The position numbers and the translations under genes were made by a program. Below are positions 22,626 to 34,667 of a stretch of 64,000 nucleotides of DNA, in pieces. The DNA comes from Atopsyche davidsoni (Eukaryota > Arthropoda > Insecta > Trichoptera > Hydrobiosidae): positions 5,679,001 to 5,743,000 of the forward strand of contig JAILWY010000028.1 in the NCBI GenBank assembly GCA_022113835.1. Direction: 5' to 3'. Below the pieces are notes generated by a model. The model was not told the origin of the DNA. It did not search any database and was given only the letters and a program-made list of their open reading frames with translations. How positions within the stretch are numbered: position 1 is the first letter of the stretch; each line of letters begins with the position of its first letter.

Positions 22626-25600
22626 ATGGCAGATATAGTTGCTCCCAACTTTTCACCTTTTTGGTTGTCTCCTGCTTGGATCAAGGCAAGATGGCATCCA
22701 GACATGGTAAGAATATTCAAGTCTTAGTGGCCATTGTACTTATTTAAATTGACTTTTTAAGATTACCCAAGTTTTTTTTTGTTGCTATTGAATATAATTT
22801 CTACATTCCACCCGATGTACGACAGTGATGTACAAATTGTATTACAGACGAATGGTTCAGAAGTTGCAATCATCTCCATCCTGGAGATTGGTCTGCTCTT
22901 CAGAGAGGACTCGCTGCAGCTGGAGGACGCACTGCAGGAGCGAGTGGTCCTCGTAGGGCGGAGGTCTCGCTTGCCGCACGTGACGCGCGGTGAGCGTGTA
23001 GCAGCTGTGGTCGCTATTGGTGCATGCGTCGCCGTACTCCCTCTTAAGTTTCCACTGTAAGTTGATATCAGGATCTAATGATATCAGAATTTTACCTTTT
23101 GTAAATATCTACATTATTTTAATTGCTTATCTGGCATATTTTGCTTCCTCGCAGAAGAGAAACTGATTATATATATATTTGATATTAAGATCTTGTCGTG
23201 CTAACCTGGCTCGCCTGGGTATGTGGGCTGTAGCGGGAGTATCGGTGCCTCTGATGCGTGGTTTGTTAAGGCCGCGCACTCTGCCTGCACTATTGGCTGC
23301 TCTGCAGACGTACGCAGGATTGGCAAGACGCGCTCTGACTTGTGTCAGGGATGGCTCCTTGCAAACTAGACAGTAAGTTATTCTATAACCAGTCTATAGC
23401 CAATCTAATTATCAACTGAGTATAATATTTTTATTTAAAGATAAATTTACTTGAAGTTATACATATTAAAGGGAATGTTATGTTTTAGTTTTAATATTTA
23501 TTAAGTTTTGAATGGTAAGTGGTTTTGTTTAGTTGTAAGTCGGCTGCGGAGGGCTTGGGGCGTGCACTGGTGGCACAGCAGCAGCAGCTGTGTGGGAATC
23601 TCCGTAATGCCTGCACTGCCTTGGCCCCTGCCTGCCCCTGGTTGCCCCCGGCCTGGGATCTGCTGCCTCAGACCACGCAGGACCTCATGGTACCTTAGTT
23701 ATCATTTTTTTATTTTCTCCTTATCAACACTTCTAGTTCCTTTTCTCAACTTAACATATCCATTGTATATTTTTTATCTCTTCTTTTTATTTAATGACTG
23801 ACTCATTGTTTACAAACATATATTAATACAGAATTGTACACAAGGCAATCATATAAATTATGGATAGTAAATAAATAACCGTCTTATGAAAAATTGGGTT
23901 ATGTGGTATTATAGACTGCTTTTTATTTTATAAATTTCAAAACGTAAAAGTTGTATAATAACAAATTTATGATGGTTGTGACGTCATCAAACAATACTTT
24001 ACTTAGGTATGACGAAATGAGTGACTGCGTAAGACGGTTTTAAAGCACCCATAAACCTAAAGAAAATTTATCTCTGTTCCAAATGTTTTGCATTTCTTTT
24101 GACACTATTACATTTGCAATATGATTGTAACATTATTATATTTGTTCTCGTACTCTATGTTGTCACTATCAGTTAGGTATGACACATCATATATAGCATG
24201 GGATACAATGATTTCGGTTCTTGAGTGTTAAGCTGCTTGAAGTTTTCTGCCCTTTAATTTCGGTTCCCGTGCTGGGACCATCTTGAATCCAAGCTTGAAG
24301 CAGTACAACACCCAATAACCAAAAATCATTGAATAACAACGGCTGCCAAAACCGACGAACATACATAACATGGAATTGTGCATAAGGCATTTTTTAACCT
24401 TATTGAGACCATCACTCTCGACTCGTGCCTATTAACCCTGACTAATTACTATCTTCATCTACCACTGACCTGGTTGCCTTATTGTTGTGCTGTTGTCCTA
24501 TCTATCTAACCCTGAATCTCATAGTGTGATTTATTCATTAGTCAAACCTGTTACTAACCTCATCTTCCCTCTTACCTCACCTTCCTGTTCAGGACTCCAT
24601 GGTAAGTAATCGTCTTTATCAACCATTCTACTCCAACCATAATACGTTTTAAGATTTTCTTTAACCTTAAATATACTTTTGAGTGTCACAACCGATGAAT
24701 TTGTGTTATTGATCTTGAGAATTCGGTCCACGTGTGATGTTGATTTTTTTCTGTTATTATTTTATATAATTCAATCTACAGTTTTTTTTTTGTGTTGTTT
24801 TCACTTAAATTCAATTGAAACTTCTCTATTTGTAAAACATATTCTTTATTTGTTTTTTGTTTCAGAAAATCCACCACCTTTTTCTTCTGCTCCAGTCGTC
24901 ATTCTTGAAGACAGTGGCTCTGGCGCACCTGTCTCCCTCAAGGCATGTGACCCGCCTCTACAAAAACCACAATGAGAGACTGCACTGGATTCATGCGGAG
25001 CTTCTGCCTTATATACTAGAACCGCTGCTTCATCACATTGTAGATATCGAGACTTGCTTGCGAAACTACAAAGAAGTTTGTAACTTCAAGGATGCAAAAT
25101 TTTTGCCCAAAGCGTACAATGCAAATAGAGATGCATGGCAATATTCTGAAGTACATGTCGGCGTATCTTCCTTGAGTACCGAGTTGCTGGGCACTTTGGT
25201 GAAGTGCAACGAAATGGATTCCTTCCTTGAGGCGTGTTGGGCAGCAAAATCAAAATTCTCTCCGGAGATTCTCGAAGACGATCTATCGAAAATTAAAGAC
25301 GAGCTTGTAAAGTGTTTCAATACAATCGAAAATACATCCGTTAAGCTCAAAAAGATAAGAGTTGCAGAAATGAAACTTCTGGAAGCGGCCGTTCAGAAGT
25401 TGCCTCTGCCCGCCGTCGAGGAGCAAGAAGAAGATGTCAACTCAAATGTGAAGGTTGTGAGCGAGGAGACACCTGTAGAAATTCAAGACCAGGTGTATTA
25501 TTACGAAAAAACAGATGAGAACGGCGCTTTGAACGATGTTAAAGTCGTCGATTACTTGACGGGACCAGGTAAGAAGGAAATTCAAGCCACGAAAGCCGTT

Positions 25601-26572
25601 CTCGGTGAGCTACGTGTAAAGTTGGTAAAGAGAGAAGAAGAAATGAGAGAAAGAGAAGCTCGAGCCCTAGAGAATACGATGCCTGAATTGAAAGGCAAGA
25701 TTCCTGAATTTCCTCGGCAAATGGGGGAAAATAATCATGGAAAGGAAATGGTTGTAATAAATGGTGAAGGTGATTCGAGTACTTCGTCTTCTAAAGTTGA
25801 AACATCTCTTGATAGTAACGGAGATAAGCTCAAAGATTATGTGGACAATGTTGCGTATGAAAATGAATTGTTTGATAAAGTTTTGAATGAAGGAAAGAAA
25901 GAGTCTCGTACTGATTTCAATACGGATCTTATTAGCCATGAGCAGTCTTGCAGTAAGCTTATTAATAAGGAAAAAGTGCCAGAAAGCATTGCTGAAGGCT
26001 CTACGGAATTAAGTTCAAAGGACGATTCATCAGTTTTTGAAAAAGATATTGAATTTGTGAAATCAAGCAACTGTGAACAATCTAGCGATGTAGAAGACTT
26101 ACTGAAAGTAGAATCTAAAGACTCTATCCAAGTGTCATCTCCCATACATAAACCTGTTGAGTTGAATAATAGTGAACCATTAGAAAAAGATAAACCGAAG
26201 ATAGAACACTTCGAGTCCTACGATGCAGACACTTCAGATGCAGAAAGCGATTTTGATAAGTCGGCTCTTTTAAAAGACTTACGCAAACATAGAGTAACTA
26301 GAAAAAAAAACCACCCTCCGTCTAGGAAGGGCAGTCTTCGAATCGGCGGTGACAGACCTGATGGTGTCCCGCCCGGTGTTAATGGCGCGGAAGAAGCTGA
26401 CGAAGGTTCGAAACCGGTGGAGTACAGCTTCGGCACCGGCATGGCCATGGCTTCGTTGCTGCAGATCCAAGGCAACAATTCCGGTGCTGCCGCTTTCCCC
26501 AAGCTGCTCATGAGTGAGGAGACGTTCATCGGAGACGGCGAGGTGTCGGAAGATTCCGGTAACGAAGATTAA
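22626..26572 (+). CDS. Vezl: vezatin homologue (vezatin-like protein)
   Basis: Vezatin is a membrane protein of adherens junctions in vertebrates; its fungal and fly relatives assist dynein-based transport. Exons joined in phase are 22626-22706, 22848-23056, 23190-23372, 23533-23689, a 9-base microexon 24593-24601, and 24866-26572, giving 781 residues. Two hydrophobic segments near residues 78-94 and 108-123 match the paired membrane span of the family. The block KIHHLFLLLQSSFLKTVAL (from residue 214) corresponds to the conserved vezatin helix. An acidic (V)YYYEKTDENG stretch, a charged helix (AVLGELRVKLVKREEEMRE) and the end (FGTGMAMASLL...ETFIGDGE) also follow the vezatin order. The middle of the large exon is Ser/Glu/Asp-rich and poorly conserved. 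The start ATG lies just after an acceptor-like AG, so upstream coding sequence cannot be excluded. Confidence 0.8.
24207..24331. repeat. palindromic MITE-like repeat, family P, best copy
   Basis: About 40 bases at each end are inverted: GTTCTTGAGTGTTAAGCTGC with CTTGAAGTTTTC on the left, and GCTTGAAGCAGTACAACACC with CAATAACC on the right. The core reads CCCGTGCTGGGACCATCTTG. It lies in the vezatin intron before the microexon. Confidence 0.65.
24593..24601 (+). other. putative 9-base vezatin microexon (Asp-Ser-Met)
   Basis: GACTCCATG is flanked by a polypyrimidine tract ending in TTCAG and by a consensus GTAAGT donor. It is in phase 0 with the exons on both sides, so including or skipping it changes the protein by three residues without a frameshift. 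Direct joining of 23,689 to 24,866 is also in frame, so both isoforms are possible. Confidence 0.55.
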
Positions 26573-28298
26573 ATCTTATGATATTCATGTGTTCCTTTTT
26601 TTATGGAATTGATCTTGCAATAAGTAAATAAATAGCGAGCTTTAATTGATAATTTTAGGTTTTTAGAAATGATAACACGGCGCTACAAATGACATTTTAG
26701 AGAGTTGAGAGATAAATGTTTTATTATTTATATGTATAACGTAGAATATTTACTATTCACATTTATTTATTACTTTCTTCCTTTACGGTTACTTTATTTA
26801 TCTTCATTCAGACAAACCGTTCGGAGTATATAAAATACTATATCTCGGCCTGATGTTTATATTTTGAAGATGTGACGCGACTCCCACCTTTTGAATGTCT
26901 TTATTTCGACGTGACATCATAATAAACTAAATAACTATTGTATATTTTAAAAAACATTTTCATTTGTGATTTCTTGTCCATTGCTTTCGTGCAAGTCAGT
27001 CATTATGAATTATAGATTATTATTTTTTACGCGTTTTTTTTTACTGTGAAATATATATGTTTATTAGAGTAGATTTTCAAAGCTTACTAGTTTTATTGTC
27101 AATGTGTTTTTCTAGTCTATGTAAAGATGCTTAGTTATTTTTGATTCAACTTAGTGAAAACTGGATCGCTTACATATATAAAACAACAGGGCATGTACAC
27201 GAAATACAGCGCAATTAAAAATTATGTAAATATATACAGATTTACTGTAACTGAAAAGCAATGTTATGAATGATTGCCCGTGTATTAAATTTTTCAATAA
27301 TTAATTTCAAAAGTATCTTATGAATTAGTTTAATATTTGAGGTTATGTATTGTCGATCAAACCAAGGCGAAGCTGTACAAACGTTACTTTTATATTACTA
27401 CAAAGAAAATAATTTAGTGGTCTCGAATTGTACATCTTGGCGGCCAACGGAAATTGACAATGCATTGCAATCATTTATCATCTCGTCACTTTGCATTATC
27501 TTGTACAACATCAGAGAAGAGCCTAGCATAAAAAGATGGTTACGCGTAGAAAAAAAAAATTGATTAACCTAAATTATATTTTGTACATAATTGTGAATGA
27601 ATTGAAACGTTTTGCTTTACTTTACGGTAAAAAATGTTATACAGGTAAACTTATTTCAACCGAAATGGTCCCGAGTATGATTAACAGATGACTTACGGAG
27701 AAATCTTATTCATACCGGTGACCATTTACTTCGGACCCTTCATATGCAGTTCTGGTTGAACTGTTAAATTAAAACCAGGTTTATAAATAGCTAGCCGTAT
27801 TTGTTTTGTTGCAAAGTTAATTTGTGGTCTCATAAAAAATATATACTGTTTTTAGCCGTTATTGTATTGAAATGTGAAATATAGATATATTAAAAATTTA
27901 CATTAAAAAGCGCATATGTATATAATAAAACTTTAATTTTATTTTAAATTTGTGCAATTAATTACCCATCGTTTTTAGAAAGTTGTAGTCTATCTGCGTC
28001 GGGTTATTGTGATATTAACTTGCCACGGGAGTATTGTCACAATGTGGTCATGTTTATTGTTATGATTATATCTTGCCGGAAGTTTTTATGACGTAAACTA
28101 TAAAAACACAATCAAGAAAAACAAAGAGGAATCTCATAACTTATAACACTATATTTCAAAGCAAGTTTACAAGTACGTATAAAGTCATAACACTATAAGT
28201 AATGTACAAGAATATATTATGTAATTTTATAAGACTTACAATACAAGGCAAACATTTAGAAACAATAGTACTTAACGCTACATATTTAATATAAACAC

Positions 28299-28421
28299 TC
28301 TGTTCTTGGGCTCCAGTATTCAGTAGCCATCTTCGGGGATCGGATTACCCCCGACGATGGCTCCAGTACCGGGAACAAAACTTTGAGAAAAAAAATGCAG
28401 CACGATACCCAAGAGCCGAGT
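28299..28421. repeat. palindromic MITE-like repeat, family P
   Basis: TTCTTGGGCTCCAGTATTCAG on the left and ATACCCAAGAG on the right are inverted ends. The centre has GCCATCTTCGGGGATC against CCCCCGACGATGGC, so the element folds fully back on itself. Confidence 0.6.
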
Positions 28422-31400
28422 ATCTACAATGTAAATTTGTTTTCGACAGAAAGTACTTGGTAGAGTACAATTATAATACTTAAAATAATAAATAATGTAG
28501 TGATACTTCTATATTTATTTTATAGAGTGGGAATAAAAATAATTATTTTTCAACGCAAGAAATTTTTCCCCCGTCACAAAAAACATGAAATTTTTTCGAC
28601 GAAACCTTCATATAATAAATAATGTAAAAATATCACTTTTATCTTTTATTATTTTGAATATTTTATTATATATGACACATGATTGATATGAAAAGAGAAT
28701 ATTCTATAAAAGGCCATTAAATAGTGTATTTCACACTAGTTTGAAGAAAAATGTAATAGAATTGGGACATATAGCCTCGGTATATATTTGACAATGTTAA
28801 CGGAGACTTTTGCTAAATTATGTCAAATACATTTATCAAAAATATATATTAGTGTAATAATTTTGGTGGTATGTAACCAGGACCGCTGCATCTAAAATCG
28901 GTATTCAAAAGAATGTCATGGACGCACCTAATCGCCACCGTATTAAACAATAGCTATACAAATATAATTTGTAAGTGATTTTTCTAAAATAAATACGTAA
29001 TGAAATGATTGAACATTTATAATAAATTATAAAAACGTTTGTCGAAAAATTTAACTTTTGACTTCACTTTTAAAATCACACATCAATAAGATAAATACAA
29101 ATTTGTCACTTATAAAAATTAATCGCATTAAAAATTTATCAATTCAAATAAAGTGAGTTTTTATGTTATTATAAATTTTATATTTTTATTCAACTTTGTG
29201 GAGCAAATGTTGTTACTCGGTCAGATACATAATAATACCAAAAGTCTATTAGTTTATTTACTTTAAATATAGATACAAATACACGCTACATCCAATAAAC
29301 GATGATCAATTTCTTCGGATCTGATTGGCCTAAAAATTAAAAAAAACTCCGACCAATCAGACAATAGGCTTTCGGGGTTACTACTATTGACAAAGAGTTA
29401 CATTTTTTTGCAACGTATTACATTTTTTTGGTAAGACCGTACTATCTACAAAGTTGGATGAAATCTCGAATTGTATAACACATGCAACGTTGTACATATA
29501 AGTGGACGATATAGAATTTATCTTAAATATAAAAATCAGACTATTTTTTTATATATATTCATATAAATAATAATACAACAATGCATTTTAACCTAAACAC
29601 ACAGTGATTGGTGTCAATGACTTGACTAGTGGATTCTGATAGCATCCTTAATTTAGTTGAGCCGATTTGATCACACATCGGAGAATTTACAGTTTATATG
29701 AAACACTTAATGAAAAATTATATTTTTTAGCAATTCATGACGTATGAGTATTACGTCTTGTAGAAAAATAACAGTAATTTCCTCAAAATGCCTCAAAACC
29801 CACCGCACGCCACTGATAAACATGCAAAAACAAATTCAAAATTTGACTCACATGCTGAATATAAATATAATACAGCCCTTAATAAATATAAAAGATTAGC
29901 AATTTCACATCTCGCACACAAAAACTTATATGACATAACCTTAAAAAATAAATGCATAAATGGCCATAAAATTAATAGTCATGCAGTGCATTGAAAACAC
30001 TTGTTTGTATAAATATAGCTTCTCCGTACGTGAATGCTTTTTGAACTATTACTTATAAATTAATATATTAAATATTTGGTAGAAGATTTTTGGTTTTTGG
30101 ATGCTTTTAATAAATTAAAATATTAAACGTTAATATAGTGTAATGAACTCCGCAGAGGACAGTTATTGAAAATTACCGACTTTTACGGAGCTTTATCCGG
30201 AATTGGATAATAATCATACAAAAATACTAAGTTAAATATTACAAGGATATTTATAATGACAAGTCGTTTGAGTTTTAATTATAATATTAATAATTATTCT
30301 CCATAAAATTGCATAATACTTGCAAGCCAAAATGATAGTAATTTACCAACAGCAATTCTTAACAACGTGAATGCATCACGAGTCCTGCGCACGGAAGTCG
30401 GATTATCAACTTGTCAGTTGACCGAAAACAATTATGCAACTATTGCTACAGCGTATTAATGCAATGAATTTACTTTGAATATCCAAAGTTGAACTATATT
30501 TCTAACAAGTGTAAAGACGGATCCTTTGCGATCGTAATAACTTCAATTATATCAAATAAAAATAAGTGTTGATTGTATTTCCATTGTCGTATTTCGATAA
30601 ATTTAGAGCGTTATCTACATCGGACAAATATTCATTATTGCTGCTTTAAAAACCGTAGCTTTCAGATTGACTATAATTTGGATATTTAATTGATATTTAA
30701 TTAATATATATTAGTCAGAAAATTATAATAGTTGTATAGTAATATAGTCCCTTTTAAATACTTTCTTATTATTTTTATAACACTAGACGATAAAATCCAT
30801 TCAATACTGATTTAACAGACAAGTTTATTTATAGACTTACGGCATAATACACAACATGTGAAAAATAGATGCCACAGGACGTTCAGAGTAAAATCTCAGC
30901 TCGGGCTAAGTAATTCGAGAGTCGTAGACTCAATTCCCACTTGCGATATGTATTTTTGAATGACATTCAGCGTGTGATCGCAAAGGGTTATAGTTAACAA
31001 TTTATCGTATCTTGACGATACTTAAACTCGCTTGTAATACTCTCTATGACCATTTGTTAAACTTTGAAACGTTACCAAAAAAATAAATCTTGAGTTCTTT
31101 AAAATGAGTTCATAGTTATGTTTTTCACATAGGAAATGTTGTTAATGTTGAGGGATAATATTTTTGTATAAAACGACAATTATTCTTAACATGATATTAA
31201 TTCTTAACACGATATAACAAGAAATTTGTAAGATGACCAATCAAATTTACAATAATCTTGATAATTTTACTAGCTAACTCTCAAACCTTTGCTACAATGC
31301 CCGGCAATGGCAGTACACAAGGTTTTGTATATATTTCTAAATTCATGCAATCGATACATGGATGCGACGCGTACATCTTTACGATGAGTCGCGATCAGAT

Positions 31401-31544
31401 CATCACCAGAACGATTCTACACGAGGAGACACGCATGCCGAGAGAGAGACGACAGCTGACTTGTATATGATCTGATAAATTGTCTATCTACAGAAAGCAT
31501 ATGAATTGTAATATTATAAATGGTTTAATAAATCGAGCCGCTGT

Positions 31545-31650
31545 TCCCGCCATCGGGGTTATAATTACACGCCAATGAAGACGTCAGAAATTATCCCGAG
31601 CCCGCCTTCCTGCTAACAAAGGAACTTGGAACAATGACTATACGAACTCG
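31545..31650 (+). repeat. dispersed repeat family S2, copy 2
   Basis: Carries GAAGACGTCAG, then AAATTATCCCGAGCCCGCC and AACAAAG, the same order as the intronic copy at 18,458-18,600. Confidence 0.45.
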
Positions 31651-31990
31651 AAGGACTTGTAATATTTTTCAGCTGCGCACGCAATTTCGCTGCCTGTGTG
31701 TTTTGCCATTTAAAAAACATACCGGATAATTTTCTGACGGCATTCCACTTAACGAAGGCACATTAAAGTGTTGCAATAATAATAAGGGATGCTCTTATGA
31801 TGATCATACAACAGAATTTTTTCACTCCAGCCCGATTCCATAACTAGCTGCCTTTACATAAAGTGCAATTGCAATTATGACAAGAATGTATACAAATATA
31901 AATTTATATACCTATCTATATCACTGATGCAGCTCAAGTGCTCGTAATCATCTGTAGATTCGATTGTAGCTAAGATTTAACAGGCTGCAG

Positions 31991-34667
31991 CTAGTGAAGG
32001 CTGATGTGCCCGTTAAAGTGCGGCGTGGTGGGAGTGGGCTCCCCCACGAGAGTGTCGGCCAAGTATGGTAGGCCCAGCACACGGGATACATGCTGTTTCT
32101 CTTGAGGCTGGTTTACTGTCCACGCTGCGACAGCATACCCGGAACGGCGCCACCCTTCCACTACCGAACTAAACATAGAATAAACTTACTAAAACTCATT
32201 ATTGAATAATATAAAATTGTCTTATAACACGCTTTCTTCAAACTTCTACACGTGATACTTCATAATCACGATATCTTTACCGAATTTTAACACCATTCTG
32301 TTCATACTTGGATCATAAAAGTGACCGACTGATTCTGAGCGATTTTCGTTTATCATGAATAGGATCTGAAGATTGTGGAATAAACATGTAAAATGAAAAC
32401 ACTCACGGACTGATGATGTCCTTGTGTATGAGGAGAGCGGAGGCACCCACCCAGCGGGCGGGCAGCCCCATCCACCAGACCAGGTGGTGCAGTTCGTCTA
32501 GGATGCGCGCACACAAGTGCTTCAGCACACTGTCCGGAAATCTGCCAAATTTCAAAACGCTGTGACTTATTACTAATTTTTTCAAACAGCACAACCCTTC
32601 ATACTAGCTGGAGTATATACTTGTATTATTTTTATCAAGATGTCAGCAGTCAGCTGCATTGATCAGGGATAGCTGGTAAATTTTCTTGGCGGAGGCCAGA
32701 AGTCGTTATCGGCTAAAGCGTCAAGGATGATGACAGTTATAAGATTAAACCACATATTTGGAGAGTTGGGATAGTTGTGATGTAATAAACATCATGCTTA
32801 CCTTTTTCTGTAGCTGTTGGCGTTGTAAGAACTACAACTAAAGATATATGGTCGATAACTCAATGCACCAACAATATCGGGATCATGTCGCCGTATCTGC
32901 AAAACAAGACAGCAATAAAGATCTACTCAAGGATAAAAAATTTTAATAGGTGAGAAAATATATTATTTAATTTACGAATAAGCTACCTTATAAACGGCGA
33001 CTGGATTGATGCCAGTGACTATAACAGTTTGATACATGTTTGGCCGAGTCTTAAAGGACTTCGCTATGGCCGCACACAATCGACTGTCCATGTCCTTCAG
33101 GTCCACAATGACCTTCACATCATTCGCCAGCAGGTAGTCTAACGCCTCGTCGTACAGACAAGGGTTGACAATACCAAATTTATCCCTGAAATATATAATT
33201 ATTAAATAATGCGCCAGCATAGTGGATGAGGAGCATTAATAACAAATGACTTGATTATTATTAAATACTAGTAATGTAGCCCGTCACAAAATGACGTATT
33301 TGATGAACGATGCGTCTTTTGTTTTTTTTGTAAAAGTTCTAAATTTGAAATTCTCGCGGTGAACGACATCTCGCGGCGAAGAAGTGAATCATATAATTCG
33401 TACATATTGAAATTCGCTAAAGCATATTTTAAAGTTTATGAATGAAAATATTATCCTATCGTCTTGAAATTCGGCACATAGCTGCGGAAAAATTTACTTA
33501 ACTTATGTGCAAAAAATCAGCGTTGTATCTTTTAAGATATTCTATACAGAACGGAAAAACGAAACATACATACAAACATACAAACACACAATGGCTATTA
33601 TTATAGTAGATTACAACTATTAAATAATATTTCTTTTCAGTAGTTAAAAACTCGTCTAAATATTCAAAACGTTGCAATCGTATCCAAAATTTTGTTTGGG
33701 ACCGATCACAACTCTTCGAGCAAAGAATCTGATGAATGAGATCAGAGCATATTGATATTTAACTCGATTTGATTTTTAGCAGCAGTGATCAGAGAGTATT
33801 GCAAATTAAACAAACTAGTGTAGGTATTTATTATACAAGACCTACTTATATACAATAAATCCTATTGAGTGAGCAAATTTTACAAACCCCATCGGATGTC
33901 CCTGCCCCAATTGTACTGTCTTCAATGTCTCCCAATCGTTATTAACGATAGAGAGCCCCCCAATCTGCGGGTCGTGTGCCACAATGATTTGTCCATCGCG
34001 AGTCAGCTGAATGTCCAGCTCTACGTTCTGGCAGCCGCGCTCTACGCACTGAAAACATTCCAACATATTGATAATGAATGATAGAAAAAAATAATAGGTT
34101 CCCAGTTAATTTTGACAAGTTAAAAAATATATCTACAACAAATTGCACTCTAAAAATGTTCTAAAATAGACATTTCTCAAACTTATATTATATTAAAGAA
34201 ATTATCGATTTAAATAATATTTACAAAATAACATAAGCTTAGTGTTTGTTTTGTAAGGTATGCTTTGCAGGTTTTTCCCTTCGAGAAAATAAAAAACTAT
34301 GAAACTATCAAATTTTAAGCAACGTCTACACTTTTGCATACACAAAATGCAAAGCAGAATAGAAATCGTCCAACCAAAAGAAAATCAGAAAGCAACGATA
34401 AAGTATTGTTACATTTAAGATATTTACATATTTAAAAGCGGCCATTGTATTTTCAGGTGCATCCAAGGCGGCACCGCGGTGGGCTATGCAGCGGCCCAGC
34501 ACCTCACTGCAAGAGTACTTGGATCGCGGTAAACTGGTCACGAGGATTCCCATTGCTGCAACTGCACCGACTTCAAAGAACAGCGGAGGCAGAGATCGTA
34601 CAAAAAAACTCATGTCGATGGCTAAACAGATGAGACTGTACAGCCACGAGAATAAAGTCCAAATCAT
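31991..34667 (-). CDS. GDE1: GDE1-like glycerophosphodiester phosphodiesterase
   Basis: This membrane enzyme hydrolyses glycerophosphodiesters such as glycerophosphoinositol and glycerophospho-N-acylethanolamines to glycerol 3-phosphate and an alcohol. Six minus-strand exons join in phase: 34667-34428, 34048-33888, 33185-32987, 32896-32802, 32541-32407 and 32168-31991. The product is 335 residues, close to human GDE1 (331). Hydrophobic N-terminal segments (about residues 5-18 and 29-46) suggest membrane insertion. The GDPD catalytic motifs are present: AHRGAALDAPENT (His63, Glu72), VELDIQ (Glu90, Asp92) and AHDP (His105). VIVDLKD fits the next strand of the barrel. The end includes VAAWTVNQP, the usual W-T-V-N element of the family. 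A 343-base Helitron sits in intron 2. The start ATG is clear, with the hydrophobic segment immediately after it. Confidence 0.9.
33268..33610 (-). mobile_element. short non-autonomous Helitron in GDE1 intron 2
   Basis: Read on the minus strand it begins TCTACTATAATAATAGCCAT after an A. It ends with the hairpin CGTCATTTTGTGACG, then GGCTACATTACTAG, followed by T. TC at the 5' end, a hairpin 10-15 bases before a CTAG 3' end, and insertion between A and T are the Helitron hallmarks. Its ends match the larger copy at 50,488-51,547. No coding remains. Confidence 0.8.

Larger units (their letters stand above)
26573..31990. other. 5.4 kb intergenic, vezatin 3' side to GDE1 3' side
   Basis: The two flanking genes converge here, so both 3' UTRs lie in this interval; an AATAAA occurs near 26,627. 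The rest is very AT-rich. It holds a family P palindrome at 28,299, an S2 repeat at 31,545, and a short inverted pair of CCAAT motifs near 29,321-29,362. Near 29,797 a CCGCACGCCACTG end matches the MITE in GILT intron 1. I see no coding exon. Confidence 0.5.

Noticed and set aside
30860..30955. Possible tRNA-like arm around TTCGAGAGTCGTAGACTC
   Set aside because: Only one stem is formed; the acceptor and D arms are missing.
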